Below are positions 23,445 through 30,945 of a stretch of 64,000 bases of DNA, piece after piece; the first letter of the stretch is position 1, and every line of letters starts with the position of its first letter. Under the pieces are notes generated by a model. That model was not told the origin of the DNA. It saw only the letters and a list, made by a program, of their open reading frames with translations, and searched no databases. Origin of the DNA: an uncultured Roseburia sp. (GTDB lineage: Bacteria; Bacillota; Clostridia; Lachnospirales; Lachnospiraceae); assembly GCA_910577925.1 (NCBI GenBank), contig CAJTOI010000003.1, forward strand, positions 1 to 64,000, read 5' to 3'. Position numbers and translations under genes: made by a program.

Positions 23445-24830
23445 ATGGAAGAAAGAACTTATTTAAAATGGTACAACAAAGTGGGGTACGGCGCAGGGGA
23501 TATTGCCGGCAATGTGGTATACGCGTTTCTGTCTTCGTTTGTCATGATTTATCTGACGAATACGATCGGTCTTTCCGCGGGGATTGTGGGGACGCTGATC
23601 GCCGTTTCGAAATTGTTTGACGGATTTACGGATATTTTCTTCGGCTCGATGATTGACAAGACCCGCAGCAGGCTCGGCAGGGCGAGGCCGTGGATGCTCT
23701 ACGGCTATATCGGCTGTGCGGTGACGCTGGCGGCAATTTTTGCCGTGCCCACGGACTGGGGCGAAACGGCGCAGTATGCATGGTTTTTCATCGCCTACAC
23801 GTTGCTGAACGGCGTCTTTTATACGGCGAATAATATCGCTTATTCCGCCCTCACCTCGCTTGTGACGAAGAACAGCAAAGAGCGGGTGCAGATGGGCTCC
23901 TGCCGGTTTATCTTCGCGTTTGCCACAAGCCTGCTGATTCAGTCGGTCACAATCGGTTTTGTCGCGGCATGCGGCGGCGGTGCGGCGGCATGGCGGACGG
24001 TGGCGATTATCTATGCGGTAATCGGTCTTGCCGTCAACACCGTTTCGGTGCTTTCCGTAAAGGAGCTTTGCGAGGAGGAACTGAATGCCGGTGCAGAGAA
24101 AAAGCAGGAAGAAGAAAAATACGGGCTGATCGAAGCGTTTGGGCTCCTTTTGTCCAACCGGTTTTACCTGATGATTTGCGGGGTATATATTCTGCAGCAG
24201 CTATACGGGGCGATGATTAACGCCGGCATCTATTACATGACGTATGTGCTGAAGAACGAAAATCTCTACGGCGTGTTTTCGTGGGCGGTCAATATTCCCC
24301 TGATTATCGCGCTGATTTTTACACCGGCGCTTGTGGGCAGGTGGAAGGGAATGTATAAGCTGAATCTGGCCGGTTATATGATCGCCGTGGTCGGCAGGGC
24401 GCTTGTGGCGGTCGCGGGATATATGGGGAGTGTTCCGATGATGCTGATATTTACGGCGCTTGCCGCGTTCGGGCAGGGACCCTGGCAGGGAGATATGAAT
24501 GCGGTGATTGCCTCCTGTTCCGAGTATACTTTTCTGACGAAGGGGAAGAGAGTGGACGGAACCATGTATTCCTGCACGTCCCTCGGCGTGAAGCTCGGAG
24601 GAGGTCTCGGAACCGCGATTGCCGGATGGATGCTGGAATTCAGCGGATTTGACGGCAGACTTCCGGAGCAGCCGGCTTCCTGCATCAATATGCTTCACAT
24701 CATGTATTTGTGGCTTCCGCTGATTATCGATATCGTAATTATGCTGGTGCTCTCCAGGATGAATGTGGAGGATACGAATGCGAAGTTAAAAGAAGAGGCT
24801 GCGCGCGGCAGGGAGAAAACATTATATTGA
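23445..24830 (+). CDS. GPH-family sugar:cation symporter (MelB/LacS-like)
   Basis: This is a 461-residue protein with 12 predicted membrane helices. The N-terminal GYGAGDIAGNVVYAFLSSF and the SKLFDGFTDIFFGSMIDKT motif, with the family aspartates, followed by SRLGRARPW mark the glycoside-pentoside-hexuronide symporters. It lacks the PTS-IIA-like C-terminal domain of LacS. It is co-transcribed with the beta-galactosidase gene and ends at a strong terminator, so import of a galactoside is likely. Confidence 0.92.
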   Translation: MEERTYLKWYNKVGYGAGDIAGNVVYAFLSSFVMIYLTNTIGLSAGIVGTLIAVSKLFDGFTDIFFGSMIDKTRSRLGRARPWMLYGYIGCAVTLAAIFAVPTDWGETAQYAWFFIAYTLLNGVFYTANNIAYSALTSLVTKNSKERVQMGSCRFIFAFATSLLIQSVTIGFVAACGGGAAAWRTVAIIYAVIGLAVNTVSVLSVKELCEEELNAGAEKKQEEEKYGLIEAFGLLLSNRFYLMICGVYILQQLYGAMINAGIYYMTYVLKNENLYGVFSWAVNIPLIIALIFTPALVGRWKGMYKLNLAGYMIAVVGRALVAVAGYMGSVPMMLIFTALAAFGQGPWQGDMNAVIASCSEYTFLTKGKRVDGTMYSCTSLGVKLGGGLGTAIAGWMLEFSGFDGRLPEQPASCINMLHIMYLWLPLIIDIVIMLVLSRMNVEDTNAKLKEEAARGREKTLY

Positions 24831-24848
24831 GACTGTAGCGCAGAAATC

Positions 24849-24882
24849 ACCCGCCGGACGAAACGTCCGGCGGGTCGGTTTT
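24849..24882 (+). terminator. Strong terminator after the lacZ-symporter operon
   Basis: A perfect 12-bp stem (ACCCGCCGGACG with CGTCCGGCGGGT) with a 3-nt loop is followed by a short T-rich tail, 18 bp after the symporter stop codon. Confidence 0.85.
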
Positions 24883-24917
24883 AGTGTATGAAAGAAAACA
24901 ATGGAATTTCAAGTGAT

Positions 24918-24971
24918 AATTTGAGAATAAAACTCAAATTCTGTTTACAAAAACTCAAATCTGTCTATAAT
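24918..24971 (+). promoter_or_regulatory. Promoter with CTCAAAT operator repeats for the RloA/RloB-like pair
   Basis: TTTACA (24944-24949) and TATAAT (24966-24971) are 16 bp apart, just upstream of the ATPase gene. A perfect 8-bp inverted repeat AATTTGAG-N7-CTCAAATT lies at 24918-24940. A third half-site CTCAAAT at 24954-24960 sits between -35 and -10, a position suited to repression. The binding protein is unknown; autoregulation by the pair itself is possible. Confidence 0.6.
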
Positions 24972-24998
24972 TATAGATAAAAGATGGAGGTGGAAAGT

Positions 24999-26225
24999 AT
25001 GTTATGCCAATTTACTGTGAAAAATTATAAAAGCATTCGTGAAGCGATAACGTTTGATATGCAGGCGGCAGCTATCATGGAGCATAGGGATAGAATTATT
25101 AAAACAGAAGATGGAGAAAGCTTTTTGCCGGTATCTGTGATTTATGGTCCGAATGGCGGCGGTAAATCTAATGTATTGGAAGCGTTGCATACAATGAATG
25201 CAAAAATGTTAAGGCCGCTGTGCGCAACTTGTGATAAGACAGAGTGTGAATACAAGGCAAGGAAGATTCCGGTGGAGCCTTTTGCTTTTTCGGAAGAAAC
25301 GAAAAAGGAACCAACGGAGTTTGAGTTGTTTTTCAGAACTGCTATTGCAGAATATCGTTATATCCTTCATGTGCGACAGGAATTTGTTGTTTATGAGAGC
25401 CTGGATCGGATCAAATTAAATACCGGAAGGCGTTCGGCTCTCTTTGTGAGAAACGGGAATGAAGTTGATTTAAAGGGAGTGTTCGGTAAAATCAAAATCA
25501 GTGAAGAAATTTCAGAGACGTTGCCGTTGCTATCCTATTTGGGAATCACTTATAAAAAGAATGAAGTGATTTCCGATGTGATTGAATGGTTTGAGGAGTC
25601 TATTGACTTTTTAAACTATGGGAACCCGAGACAGGAACTGCGGACAGCCATAGCTAAGACAGACGAGGTTAAAAAACTTGTGTTGGATATGATTCGTGAA
25701 ATGGATCTGGATATAGAGGATTTTCGGGTTGAGGAAAAAGAAGAAAATTATATAGAAGTTTATACTAAGCATACAGTAAATGGTTATAGTACGGAATTGG
25801 CTTTGTCAGAAGAGTCCAGCGGAACTAGGAAACTGTTCGGATTGCTTCCTTTTATTGCAAGAAGTCTTGTTGTTGGAACAACATTAGTGATTGATGAGCT
25901 GGATGCAAAAATTCATCCGGTCTTGCTGAGCTATGTCATTATGTTGTTCAATAATATGGAGGTTAACAGGAATGGTGCGCAATTAATTTTTACTTCACAC
26001 GATTTGTCTACTATGAACAACGATATATTTCGCCGCGATGAAATCTGGTTTGTGGCAAAGGGAAAGGAGCAGAATTCTAAACTGTATTCTTTGGTAGAAT
26101 TTAAGAATACGAAGGGCGAATCTGTCCGTATGGATGCAAAATATGACAAGCAATATTTAGAGGGCAAGTATGGCGCAGATCCATATCTGAAAAAGATTAT
26201 AGATTGGAGTGATGTCAATGCCTAA
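24999..26225 (+). CDS. RloA/AbiLi-like AAA ATPase of a defence pair
   Basis: This is a 408-residue SMC/ABC-type ATPase of the AAA_15/AAA_21 kind. The opening MLCQFTVKNYKSIREAITF is typical of OLD/RloA-like ATPases. Walker A is YGPNGGGKS (~residue 50), the signature-like LSEESSGTRKLFGLL lies near 270, Walker B is TTLVIDELDAKIHP near 297, and the H-loop is IFTSHDLS. The start is ATG 24999 with GGAGGTG eight bases upstream; the ATG at 24984 lies before that site. It overlaps the RloB-like gene by 8 bp. In RloAB/AbiL systems the ATPase is thought to sense infection and license a Toprim nuclease partner (family knowledge). AT-rich composition suggests transfer. Confidence 0.88.
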   Translation: MLCQFTVKNYKSIREAITFDMQAAAIMEHRDRIIKTEDGESFLPVSVIYGPNGGGKSNVLEALHTMNAKMLRPLCATCDKTECEYKARKIPVEPFAFSEETKKEPTEFELFFRTAIAEYRYILHVRQEFVVYESLDRIKLNTGRRSALFVRNGNEVDLKGVFGKIKISEEISETLPLLSYLGITYKKNEVISDVIEWFEESIDFLNYGNPRQELRTAIAKTDEVKKLVLDMIREMDLDIEDFRVEEKEENYIEVYTKHTVNGYSTELALSEESSGTRKLFGLLPFIARSLVVGTTLVIDELDAKIHPVLLSYVIMLFNNMEVNRNGAQLIFTSHDLSTMNNDIFRRDEIWFVAKGKEQNSKLYSLVEFKNTKGESVRMDAKYDKQYLEGKYGADPYLKKIIDWSDVNA

Positions 26226-26898
26226 GAAAAAGGGAACGACTCAATGGCGGAAACAGAGGCGCAAGGAATATCTGGAGAAAAAGGAATACCGCTATTATAT
26301 TTTCTGCGAGGGAGAGCAAACGGAACCGCTTTATTTTGAAGGATTTAAGCGGCTGATAGAGGATAATCCCATTTACAAGGATATGGTCTTAATTGAAATT
26401 GAGCCTTGTGCTGCGGAGACTATGCGGGTAATTGGTATGGCAGAAAGATATGTCCGCAAAAACGGGATTGACAGGGGACAGATTTGGTGCGTGTATGATA
26501 AGGACAGTTTCCCCGCAAAAGATTTTAACGGCGTAGCAGAACGTGTGGACAAGCTGAATCTGGAAAATCCGAACTTGCAGTATCATGCGGCATGGAGTAA
26601 TGAGTGTATTGAGTTTTGGTTTATATTGCATTTTGCTTACTATACTTCAAACAATCATAGATCGGAGTATGTTAGATTCCTAAATGATAAGTTTAAAGAG
26701 TTGGGCATTGGAAAGTATCAGAAGAATATGAAAGATATATTTGGTATTCTGATGGAGAAAGGGAATTTCAAGTTGGCGCTACGGTATGCGAAAAGGATTA
26801 TAGAGGAAAACAAGGGAAAAACACCAGCGGATATTGCGCCGGGAACGAAGGTGTATGAGCTGGCAGAAGAATTGGCGAGGTATTTTCCAAGAACATGA
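26218..26898 (+). CDS. rloB: RloB/AbiLii-like Toprim nuclease of a defence pair
   Basis: This is a 226-residue RloB-like protein. The Toprim-fold signature begins with YYIFCEGEQTEPLYFEGF, where the first Glu is the catalytic one, and the acidic pair lies in WCVYDKDSF near residue 93. AAWSNECIEFWFILHF is a conserved RloB block. The N-terminus is strongly basic (KKKGTTQWRKQRRKE). Start ATG 26218 has GGAG at good spacing and overlaps the stop of the ATPase gene, so the two are translationally coupled. The partner arrangement matches restriction-linked RloA/RloB and lactococcal AbiL. No restriction-modification genes adjoin it, so it stands as an isolated two-gene defence unit. Confidence 0.88.
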   Translation: MPKKKGTTQWRKQRRKEYLEKKEYRYYIFCEGEQTEPLYFEGFKRLIEDNPIYKDMVLIEIEPCAAETMRVIGMAERYVRKNGIDRGQIWCVYDKDSFPAKDFNGVAERVDKLNLENPNLQYHAAWSNECIEFWFILHFAYYTSNNHRSEYVRFLNDKFKELGIGKYQKNMKDIFGILMEKGNFKLALRYAKRIIEENKGKTPADIAPGTKVYELAEELARYFPRT

Positions 26899-26968
26899 CA
26901 AAAAATAAAATAAAAGGAGAAGGGATATGATACTGCGGGATGAATGGCGCAGGGCCCGGGGCGATGCT

Positions 26969-27487
26969 TTAGCATCGCTCCGGTTCCGGGTATTCCGTAC
27001 CCTGAGTGTCCACGGTAACTTTTTTCATCACCTGCGGGGTCAGCGGCCGGTCGGAGTAATCGGTCGCGGTCTCCGCAATTTTGTTTACCGCGTCCATGCC
27101 TTCCGTCACTTTTCCGAACGCCGCGTAAGCGCCGTCGAGATGCGGGCTTGTTTTATGCATGATGAAGAACTGGCTGCCCGCGGAGTCAGGCATCATGGAG
27201 CGGGCCATGGAGAGCACGCCCTCGGTGTGAGCCAGGTCGTTCTGAAAACCGTTCTGGGAAAATTCGCCTTTGATGCCGTAGCCGGGACCGCCCATGCCGT
27301 TTCCGTCCGGGCATCCGCCCTGAATCATAAAGCCGTTTATCACGCGGTGGAAAATCAGGCCGTCATAGTAGCCTTTGCTGATCAGGCTGATAAAGTTATT
27401 GACCGTATTCGGCGCGATTTCGGGATAAAGCTCTGCCTTTATGACATCGCCGTTTTCCATTTCGATGGTTACGATTGGATTTGCCAT
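26969..27487 (-). CDS. Cyclophilin-type peptidyl-prolyl cis-trans isomerase
   Basis: This is a 172-residue single-domain cyclophilin without a signal peptide, so cytoplasmic. Active-site segments are visible as LIFHRVINGFMIQGGCPDGN, GVLSMARS and SQFFIMHKTSPHLDG. It catalyses proline isomerisation in protein folding. Its stop codon lies in the loop of a small GCGATGC/GCATCGC hairpin (26961-26978). It converges on the RloB-like gene and has its own promoter at 27540-27568. Confidence 0.95.
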   Translation of the reverse strand: MANPIVTIEMENGDVIKAELYPEIAPNTVNNFISLISKGYYDGLIFHRVINGFMIQGGCPDGNGMGGPGYGIKGEFSQNGFQNDLAHTEGVLSMARSMMPDSAGSQFFIMHKTSPHLDGAYAAFGKVTEGMDAVNKIAETATDYSDRPLTPQVMKKVTVDTQGTEYPEPERC

Positions 27488-27539
27488 TCTATACCTCTTT
27501 TCTGCCCGTGTGCCGGGCGTATCAAATTCTGACAGAACT

Positions 27540-27568
27540 ATTGTAGCGAAAATCGCCGAGATAGTAAA
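27540..27568 (-). promoter_or_regulatory. Predicted promoter for the cyclophilin gene
   Basis: On the minus strand TTTACT and TACAAT are separated by exactly 17 bp, with the -10 about 50 bp upstream of the cyclophilin start. Confidence 0.6.
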
Positions 27569-27585
27569 GAGCGAACAAAAAAGTC

Positions 27586-27614
27586 TTGTAAAATGCGCGG
27601 ACAGAACGTATAGT
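27586..27614 (+). promoter_or_regulatory. Candidate promoter for the repeat protein / ECF locus
   Basis: TTGTAA and TATAGT are separated by 17 bp, implying an untranslated leader of about 130 nt before the secreted repeat protein gene. An ECF-dependent promoter may also exist but I could not define one. Confidence 0.4.
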
Positions 27615-27753
27615 GATAGTAGATCCGACAGGTGAATTTAAAATTTTTTATTTTTAGAAAAAATGAAAGGATTTGATCCGTGCATTCGTATTATAGATAG
27701 AGAAGGTTAAAAATATATGAAATGAATGTGTTTTTTACAGGAGGAAAGAGGGA

Positions 27754-28563
27754 ATGAAGAAAGGTCTGATCGGCATTGGCATGGCTGCGGTTATTTTATG
27801 TACGGGGACGATGAGCGTTTTCGCACATGGGCATGGTCATGCACATATGTGTTATCAGTGGGCGCAACAGATCAATACGAATGCGGTTGCGAATGCAAAT
27901 GCGGCAAATCCGACAAAAACGGTTATGTCGAATACAAGCGGCGTAAAGCAGATGACGGTGAATACTGCGGTGAAAAAGAATATCGTCACGGTTCCGGATA
28001 CTTCGGCCGTACAGCAGACGGTTTCGAATACGAATACCGCGGTGAAACAGCAGGTCGTTTCCTATTCATGCACAACACCGGGCTGCGGTTATACTGATGC
28101 AAACGGAGATGGAATCTGTGACAACTGCGGTGTGAATCTGCACTGCGGACGCGGATGGGTGGATGCAAACGGAGACGGGATCTGCGATAACTGCAGTCAG
28201 GGAACAAACTGCGGCGGTTATTATGACGGAAACGGAGACGGGATCTGCGACGGCTGCGGACAGTGGTCAGGCCATGCCGGGCATTACGGCCAGGGCTATA
28301 ACTGCGGAGGCGGCTGTGTGGATACGAACGGAGACGGGATCTGCGACAACTGCGGCCAGGGCGTAAGTAACGGCGGCGGTTACACGGATACAAACAGCAA
28401 CGGCGGAGGCAATTATGTGCCGGTCAACTGCGGGGGCGCCTGCGTAGATACAAACGGAGACGGAATCTGCGACAACTGCGGTCAGGGTGTAAGCTACGGC
28501 GGAGGCAATTATGGCGGAGGTCATCACAGCGGCGGACATCATGGCGGAAGACATCACAGATAA
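27754..28563 (+). CDS. Secreted protein with DxNGDGICDNC repeats and His-rich tail
   Basis: This 269-residue protein has a signal peptide (cleavage likely after VFA, residue 24). The mature N-terminus starts with a His/Gly patch (HGHGHAHM). A Thr/Val/Asn-rich linker reaches to about residue 105. Five good copies and one degenerate copy of a ~12-residue unit D-x-N-G-D-G-I-C-D-N-C-G follow, with copies starting at 28096, 28162, 28225, 28321 and 28447. The acidic part looks like a calcium-binding loop and the C-x-x-C could bind metal or form disulfides. The C-terminus is GGGHHSGGHHGGRHHR. An ECF sigma factor and an anti-sigma factor with a His-rich tail follow directly. A role in metal binding is inference; I do not recognise the protein. 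Confidence 0.85.
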   Translation: MKKGLIGIGMAAVILCTGTMSVFAHGHGHAHMCYQWAQQINTNAVANANAANPTKTVMSNTSGVKQMTVNTAVKKNIVTVPDTSAVQQTVSNTNTAVKQQVVSYSCTTPGCGYTDANGDGICDNCGVNLHCGRGWVDANGDGICDNCSQGTNCGGYYDGNGDGICDGCGQWSGHAGHYGQGYNCGGGCVDTNGDGICDNCGQGVSNGGGYTDTNSNGGGNYVPVNCGGACVDTNGDGICDNCGQGVSYGGGNYGGGHHSGGHHGGRHHR

Positions 28564-28594
28564 GGATGATCCCGATTACAGATGAGGACATAAT

Positions 28595-29077
28595 ATGCGG
28601 GGCGAGCAGGAAGTAAATGCGGCAATCGAGCGGTATTCCGATACCGTTCGACGGCTTTGCATGATTTATCTGAAGAATTATGCGGACACTGAGGACATAT
28701 TTCAAACGGTTTTTTTGAAATATGTCCTTAGTTCTGTTTCTTTTGAAAATCAGGAGCATGAAAAAGCATGGCTGATTCGTGTTACGATCAATGCCTGTAA
28801 AGATCTGCGCAGGAGCTTTTTTGCCAGGAATACGGTGTCTCTTGACGAGATAATCGAACAGGCGGCCGAGATTCCGCCGGATTATACGGAGGTGCTTGAG
28901 GCCGTGCTCTCGCTGCCGCAGAAATACAGGGATGTTGTTTATCTCTACTATTATGAAGAATACACGGCGGAACAGATCGGCCGGATTCTGGGGAAAAATG
29001 TCAACACGGTATACACAAATCTGGCGCGGGCCAGACAGACGCTGAGGGAAAAGCTGGGTGGTGATGAGTATGAGTAG
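28595..29077 (+). CDS. ECF-type RNA polymerase sigma factor
   Basis: This is a 160-residue sigma-70 family protein with regions 2 and 4 only. Region 2 shows NYADTEDIFQTVFLKYVL and HEKAWLIRVTINACKDLRRS. Region 4 shows LSLPQKYRDVVYLYYYEEYTAEQIGRILG followed by a VYTNLARARQTLREKL recognition helix. It lies 31 bp after the secreted repeat protein and overlaps the anti-sigma gene by 8 bp. Its coding region contains a perfect 15-bp inverted repeat (28692-28728). It probably drives its own locus when released by the anti-sigma factor. Confidence 0.93.
   Translation: MRGEQEVNAAIERYSDTVRRLCMIYLKNYADTEDIFQTVFLKYVLSSVSFENQEHEKAWLIRVTINACKDLRRSFFARNTVSLDEIIEQAAEIPPDYTEVLEAVLSLPQKYRDVVYLYYYEEYTAEQIGRILGKNVNTVYTNLARARQTLREKLGGDEYE
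28692..28728 (+). repeat. Perfect 15-bp inverted repeat inside the ECF sigma gene
   Basis: AGGACATATTTCAAA (28692-28706) and TTTGAAATATGTCCT (28714-28728) are exact reverse complements with a 7-nt loop, in codons for EDIFQTVFLKYVL of region 2. It is AT-richer than the surrounding gene. It could be an mRNA hairpin or a protein-binding dyad. Confidence 0.75.
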
Positions 29078-29831
29078 GATAAAAGAGACATTTGATGCAA
29101 TCCATGCGGAGGAAACTTTAATTGAAAATACCCGTGCTTTTTTAAACGAAAACACCGGCCGCACGAAGCGCAGAAGGTCGCTGTCAGCGGCACGCCTTGT
29201 CCCTGCGGCCGCCTGTTTTCTCCTTTTGACGCTGGGGGGATATCGATATTATTTTGCGCCGACATCGGTGATCAGCATTGACATTAATCCGTCGCTTGAA
29301 TTGTGGGTAAACAGGTATGATAAGGTGGTTTCCGTGAAAGAATATAACGATGACGGGAATAAGCTGGCAAATTCGCTTGATATTCGTTTTATGGGATACG
29401 CGGAAGCGCTCGATCAGATACTGGCGAGTGACGAGATAAAAGGATATCTGTCACAGGACGAGTGGCTGACAATTACCGTCGTCCGCTCGGAGGAGGAACA
29501 GGGCGAGCGGATTCTGTCGGACATTGAAAGCTGCGTGGAAGGGCACGGAAATACCAGCTGTCATTCGGCGGATCTTCATGACGTGGAGGCTGCTCACGCA
29601 GAGGGGCTCTCTTACGGAAAATATTGTGCGCTTTTAGAACTGCAGAAGATTGCGCCGGAAATGACGGCTGAAGATATATACGGAATGACGATGTGTGAGA
29701 TTGAAAACTTAATTCAGGATTTATCCGGAGAGACTTCGGGCGCCGGGGATACGAGCGGAACAGGCGGTCACGGACATGGTCATGGACATGGCCACGGAGG
29801 CGGTCATCACGGGAGACAGCACGGAGAATGA
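29070..29831 (+). CDS. RsgI-like anti-sigma factor with His-rich C-terminal tail
   Basis: This is a ~253-residue membrane protein. The first ~45 residues are cytoplasmic and should bind the ECF factor. One helix follows (VPAAACFLLLTLGGYRYYF). The extracellular part begins with VISIDINPSLELWVNRYDKV, the signature of the RsgI-like anti-sigma middle domain. The C-terminus is a Gly/His tract (GHGHGHGHGHGGGHHGRQHG) resembling the tail of the secreted repeat protein. Start candidates are GTG 29058, ATG 29064 and ATG 29070; the last best fits the GGTGG eight bases upstream. Coupled translation with the sigma factor is indicated by the overlap. Confidence 0.85.
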   Translation: MSRIKETFDAIHAEETLIENTRAFLNENTGRTKRRRSLSAARLVPAAACFLLLTLGGYRYYFAPTSVISIDINPSLELWVNRYDKVVSVKEYNDDGNKLANSLDIRFMGYAEALDQILASDEIKGYLSQDEWLTITVVRSEEEQGERILSDIESCVEGHGNTSCHSADLHDVEAAHAEGLSYGKYCALLELQKIAPEMTAEDIYGMTMCEIENLIQDLSGETSGAGDTSGTGGHGHGHGHGHGGGHHGRQHGE

Positions 29832-29834
29832 TAA

Positions 29835-30770
29835 ATGTTAAAACTAGAATATATAGTTATAGGAGAGCTTCCCGAACGTCAGGAATCCTATTTGAACGAG
29901 AATTTGTCTGCCGATGGTAGCCCCTGTGGGCGGATCGTAAAGCTGTGTGACGGGGAGAGCGAAGACGGCGGTAAATTAAATTATAATTATATATTTGAGG
30001 CTGTTTTGCCGTCATATTGCCTGCCGCATGAGTGTCTTTTGATCTCGGGAAACGATGCACAGCTTGCATGGGCCGGGAGGCTGAACATGGCGTCAATCGC
30101 TTATCTGTCCCCGGAGAAACTGGGGGAATGCGAAGCGTCTCAGACAGCCGGGAGGCAGGAAGACGGCTGCAGATCGGATCTGTATGCGGAAGGCTTTGAG
30201 GAGGTCGACTGGACGTTTCTGCGCCGGGTTTACGAGCGGCATCATGGAATCCCATGGCTGATCTGCGAGACAGAGCGCTGTGTGATCAAAGAATTTTCGA
30301 TGGAATACTTAGATGAGCTGTTTGCGATGTATGCCGGGGAGGGGATGACGGATTACATAGAACCGCTCTATGATTATGAGGAAGAACGGGAGTACCAGCA
30401 GGCCTACATCAGCAGAGTTTATCCGTTCTACGGCTACGGGATGTGGATTGTCTGTGAGAAGAAAACGGGCCGCCTGATCGGGCGGGCCGGTGTGGAGATG
30501 AGGGAGGAGCTTGAGGGCGAGCTGGAACTCGGCTATGCCGTCGGTGTTCCCTATCAGAGGCAGGGCTATGCCGCGGAAGTCTGCGCGGCGATTATCTCCT
30601 ACGTGAAAAAAGAACTCGGCCAAGACAGGCTCAACTGCCTGATTGAGGAGGGCAACACCGTGTCCGAGCACTTTGCGAAACGACTCGGGTTTTCCTTCCT
30701 TGAATGCCTGACGATTGAGAAAAAAAGGATGAAACGCTATGTGCTTGCACTGACGCAGACGGATGAGTAA
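29835..30770 (+). CDS. Two-domain protein with C-terminal GNAT acetyltransferase
   Basis: This is a 311-residue protein. Residues ~1-150 form an N-terminal domain I do not recognise, containing LLISGNDAQLAWAGRLNMASIAYL. Residues ~155-310 are a GNAT acetyltransferase with LELGYAVGVPYQRQGYAAEV as the acetyl-CoA loop and SEHFAKRLGFSFLE near the end. It begins 3 bp after the anti-sigma stop with GGAGA upstream and so may be read through from the ECF operon. A terminator follows at 30784. Substrate is unknown. Confidence 0.8.
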   Translation: MLKLEYIVIGELPERQESYLNENLSADGSPCGRIVKLCDGESEDGGKLNYNYIFEAVLPSYCLPHECLLISGNDAQLAWAGRLNMASIAYLSPEKLGECEASQTAGRQEDGCRSDLYAEGFEEVDWTFLRRVYERHHGIPWLICETERCVIKEFSMEYLDELFAMYAGEGMTDYIEPLYDYEEEREYQQAYISRVYPFYGYGMWIVCEKKTGRLIGRAGVEMREELEGELELGYAVGVPYQRQGYAAEVCAAIISYVKKELGQDRLNCLIEEGNTVSEHFAKRLGFSFLECLTIEKKRMKRYVLALTQTDE

Positions 30771-30783
30771 AGCGTTTTCGATG

Positions 30784-30812
30784 AACCGCTCATGGCCGTA
30801 TGGGCGGTTTTT
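30784..30812 (+). terminator. Rho-independent terminator after the GNAT-domain gene
   Basis: AACCGCTCAT pairs with ATGGGCGGTT (10 bp, one G-T) around a 6-nt loop, ending in five Ts, 14 bp after the stop codon. Confidence 0.8.
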
Positions 30813-30878
30813 GACATTATTGCGGAGATATGTCCGGAGTGCGGGATGTTCTCAGACGATGTTTTTTTGCGGGCGGCG

Positions 30879-30907
30879 TTGCATTTTATAAGGAAATAAA
30901 ATATAAT
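30879..30907 (+). promoter_or_regulatory. Predicted sigma-A promoter for rel
   Basis: TTGCAT and TATAAT with a 17-bp spacer lie 39 bp upstream of the rel start codon, just after the preceding terminator. Confidence 0.7.
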
Positions 30908-30945
30908 ATTGGAATAAAAAATGATGGATGAAATGGGTGAGGTAC

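Noticed and set aside
26961..26978. GCGATGC-TTTA-GCATCGC hairpin at the cyclophilin stop codon as a terminator
   Set aside because: The stem is only 7 bp and neither strand has a T-run after it; kept only as a note in the cyclophilin entry.
28090..28485. Regularly recurring near-identical ~36-bp DNA units, resembling a CRISPR array
   Set aside because: The units are in frame within a secreted protein gene and encode the D-x-N-G-D-G-I-C-D-N-C motif; spacing varies and the intervening sequence is coding.
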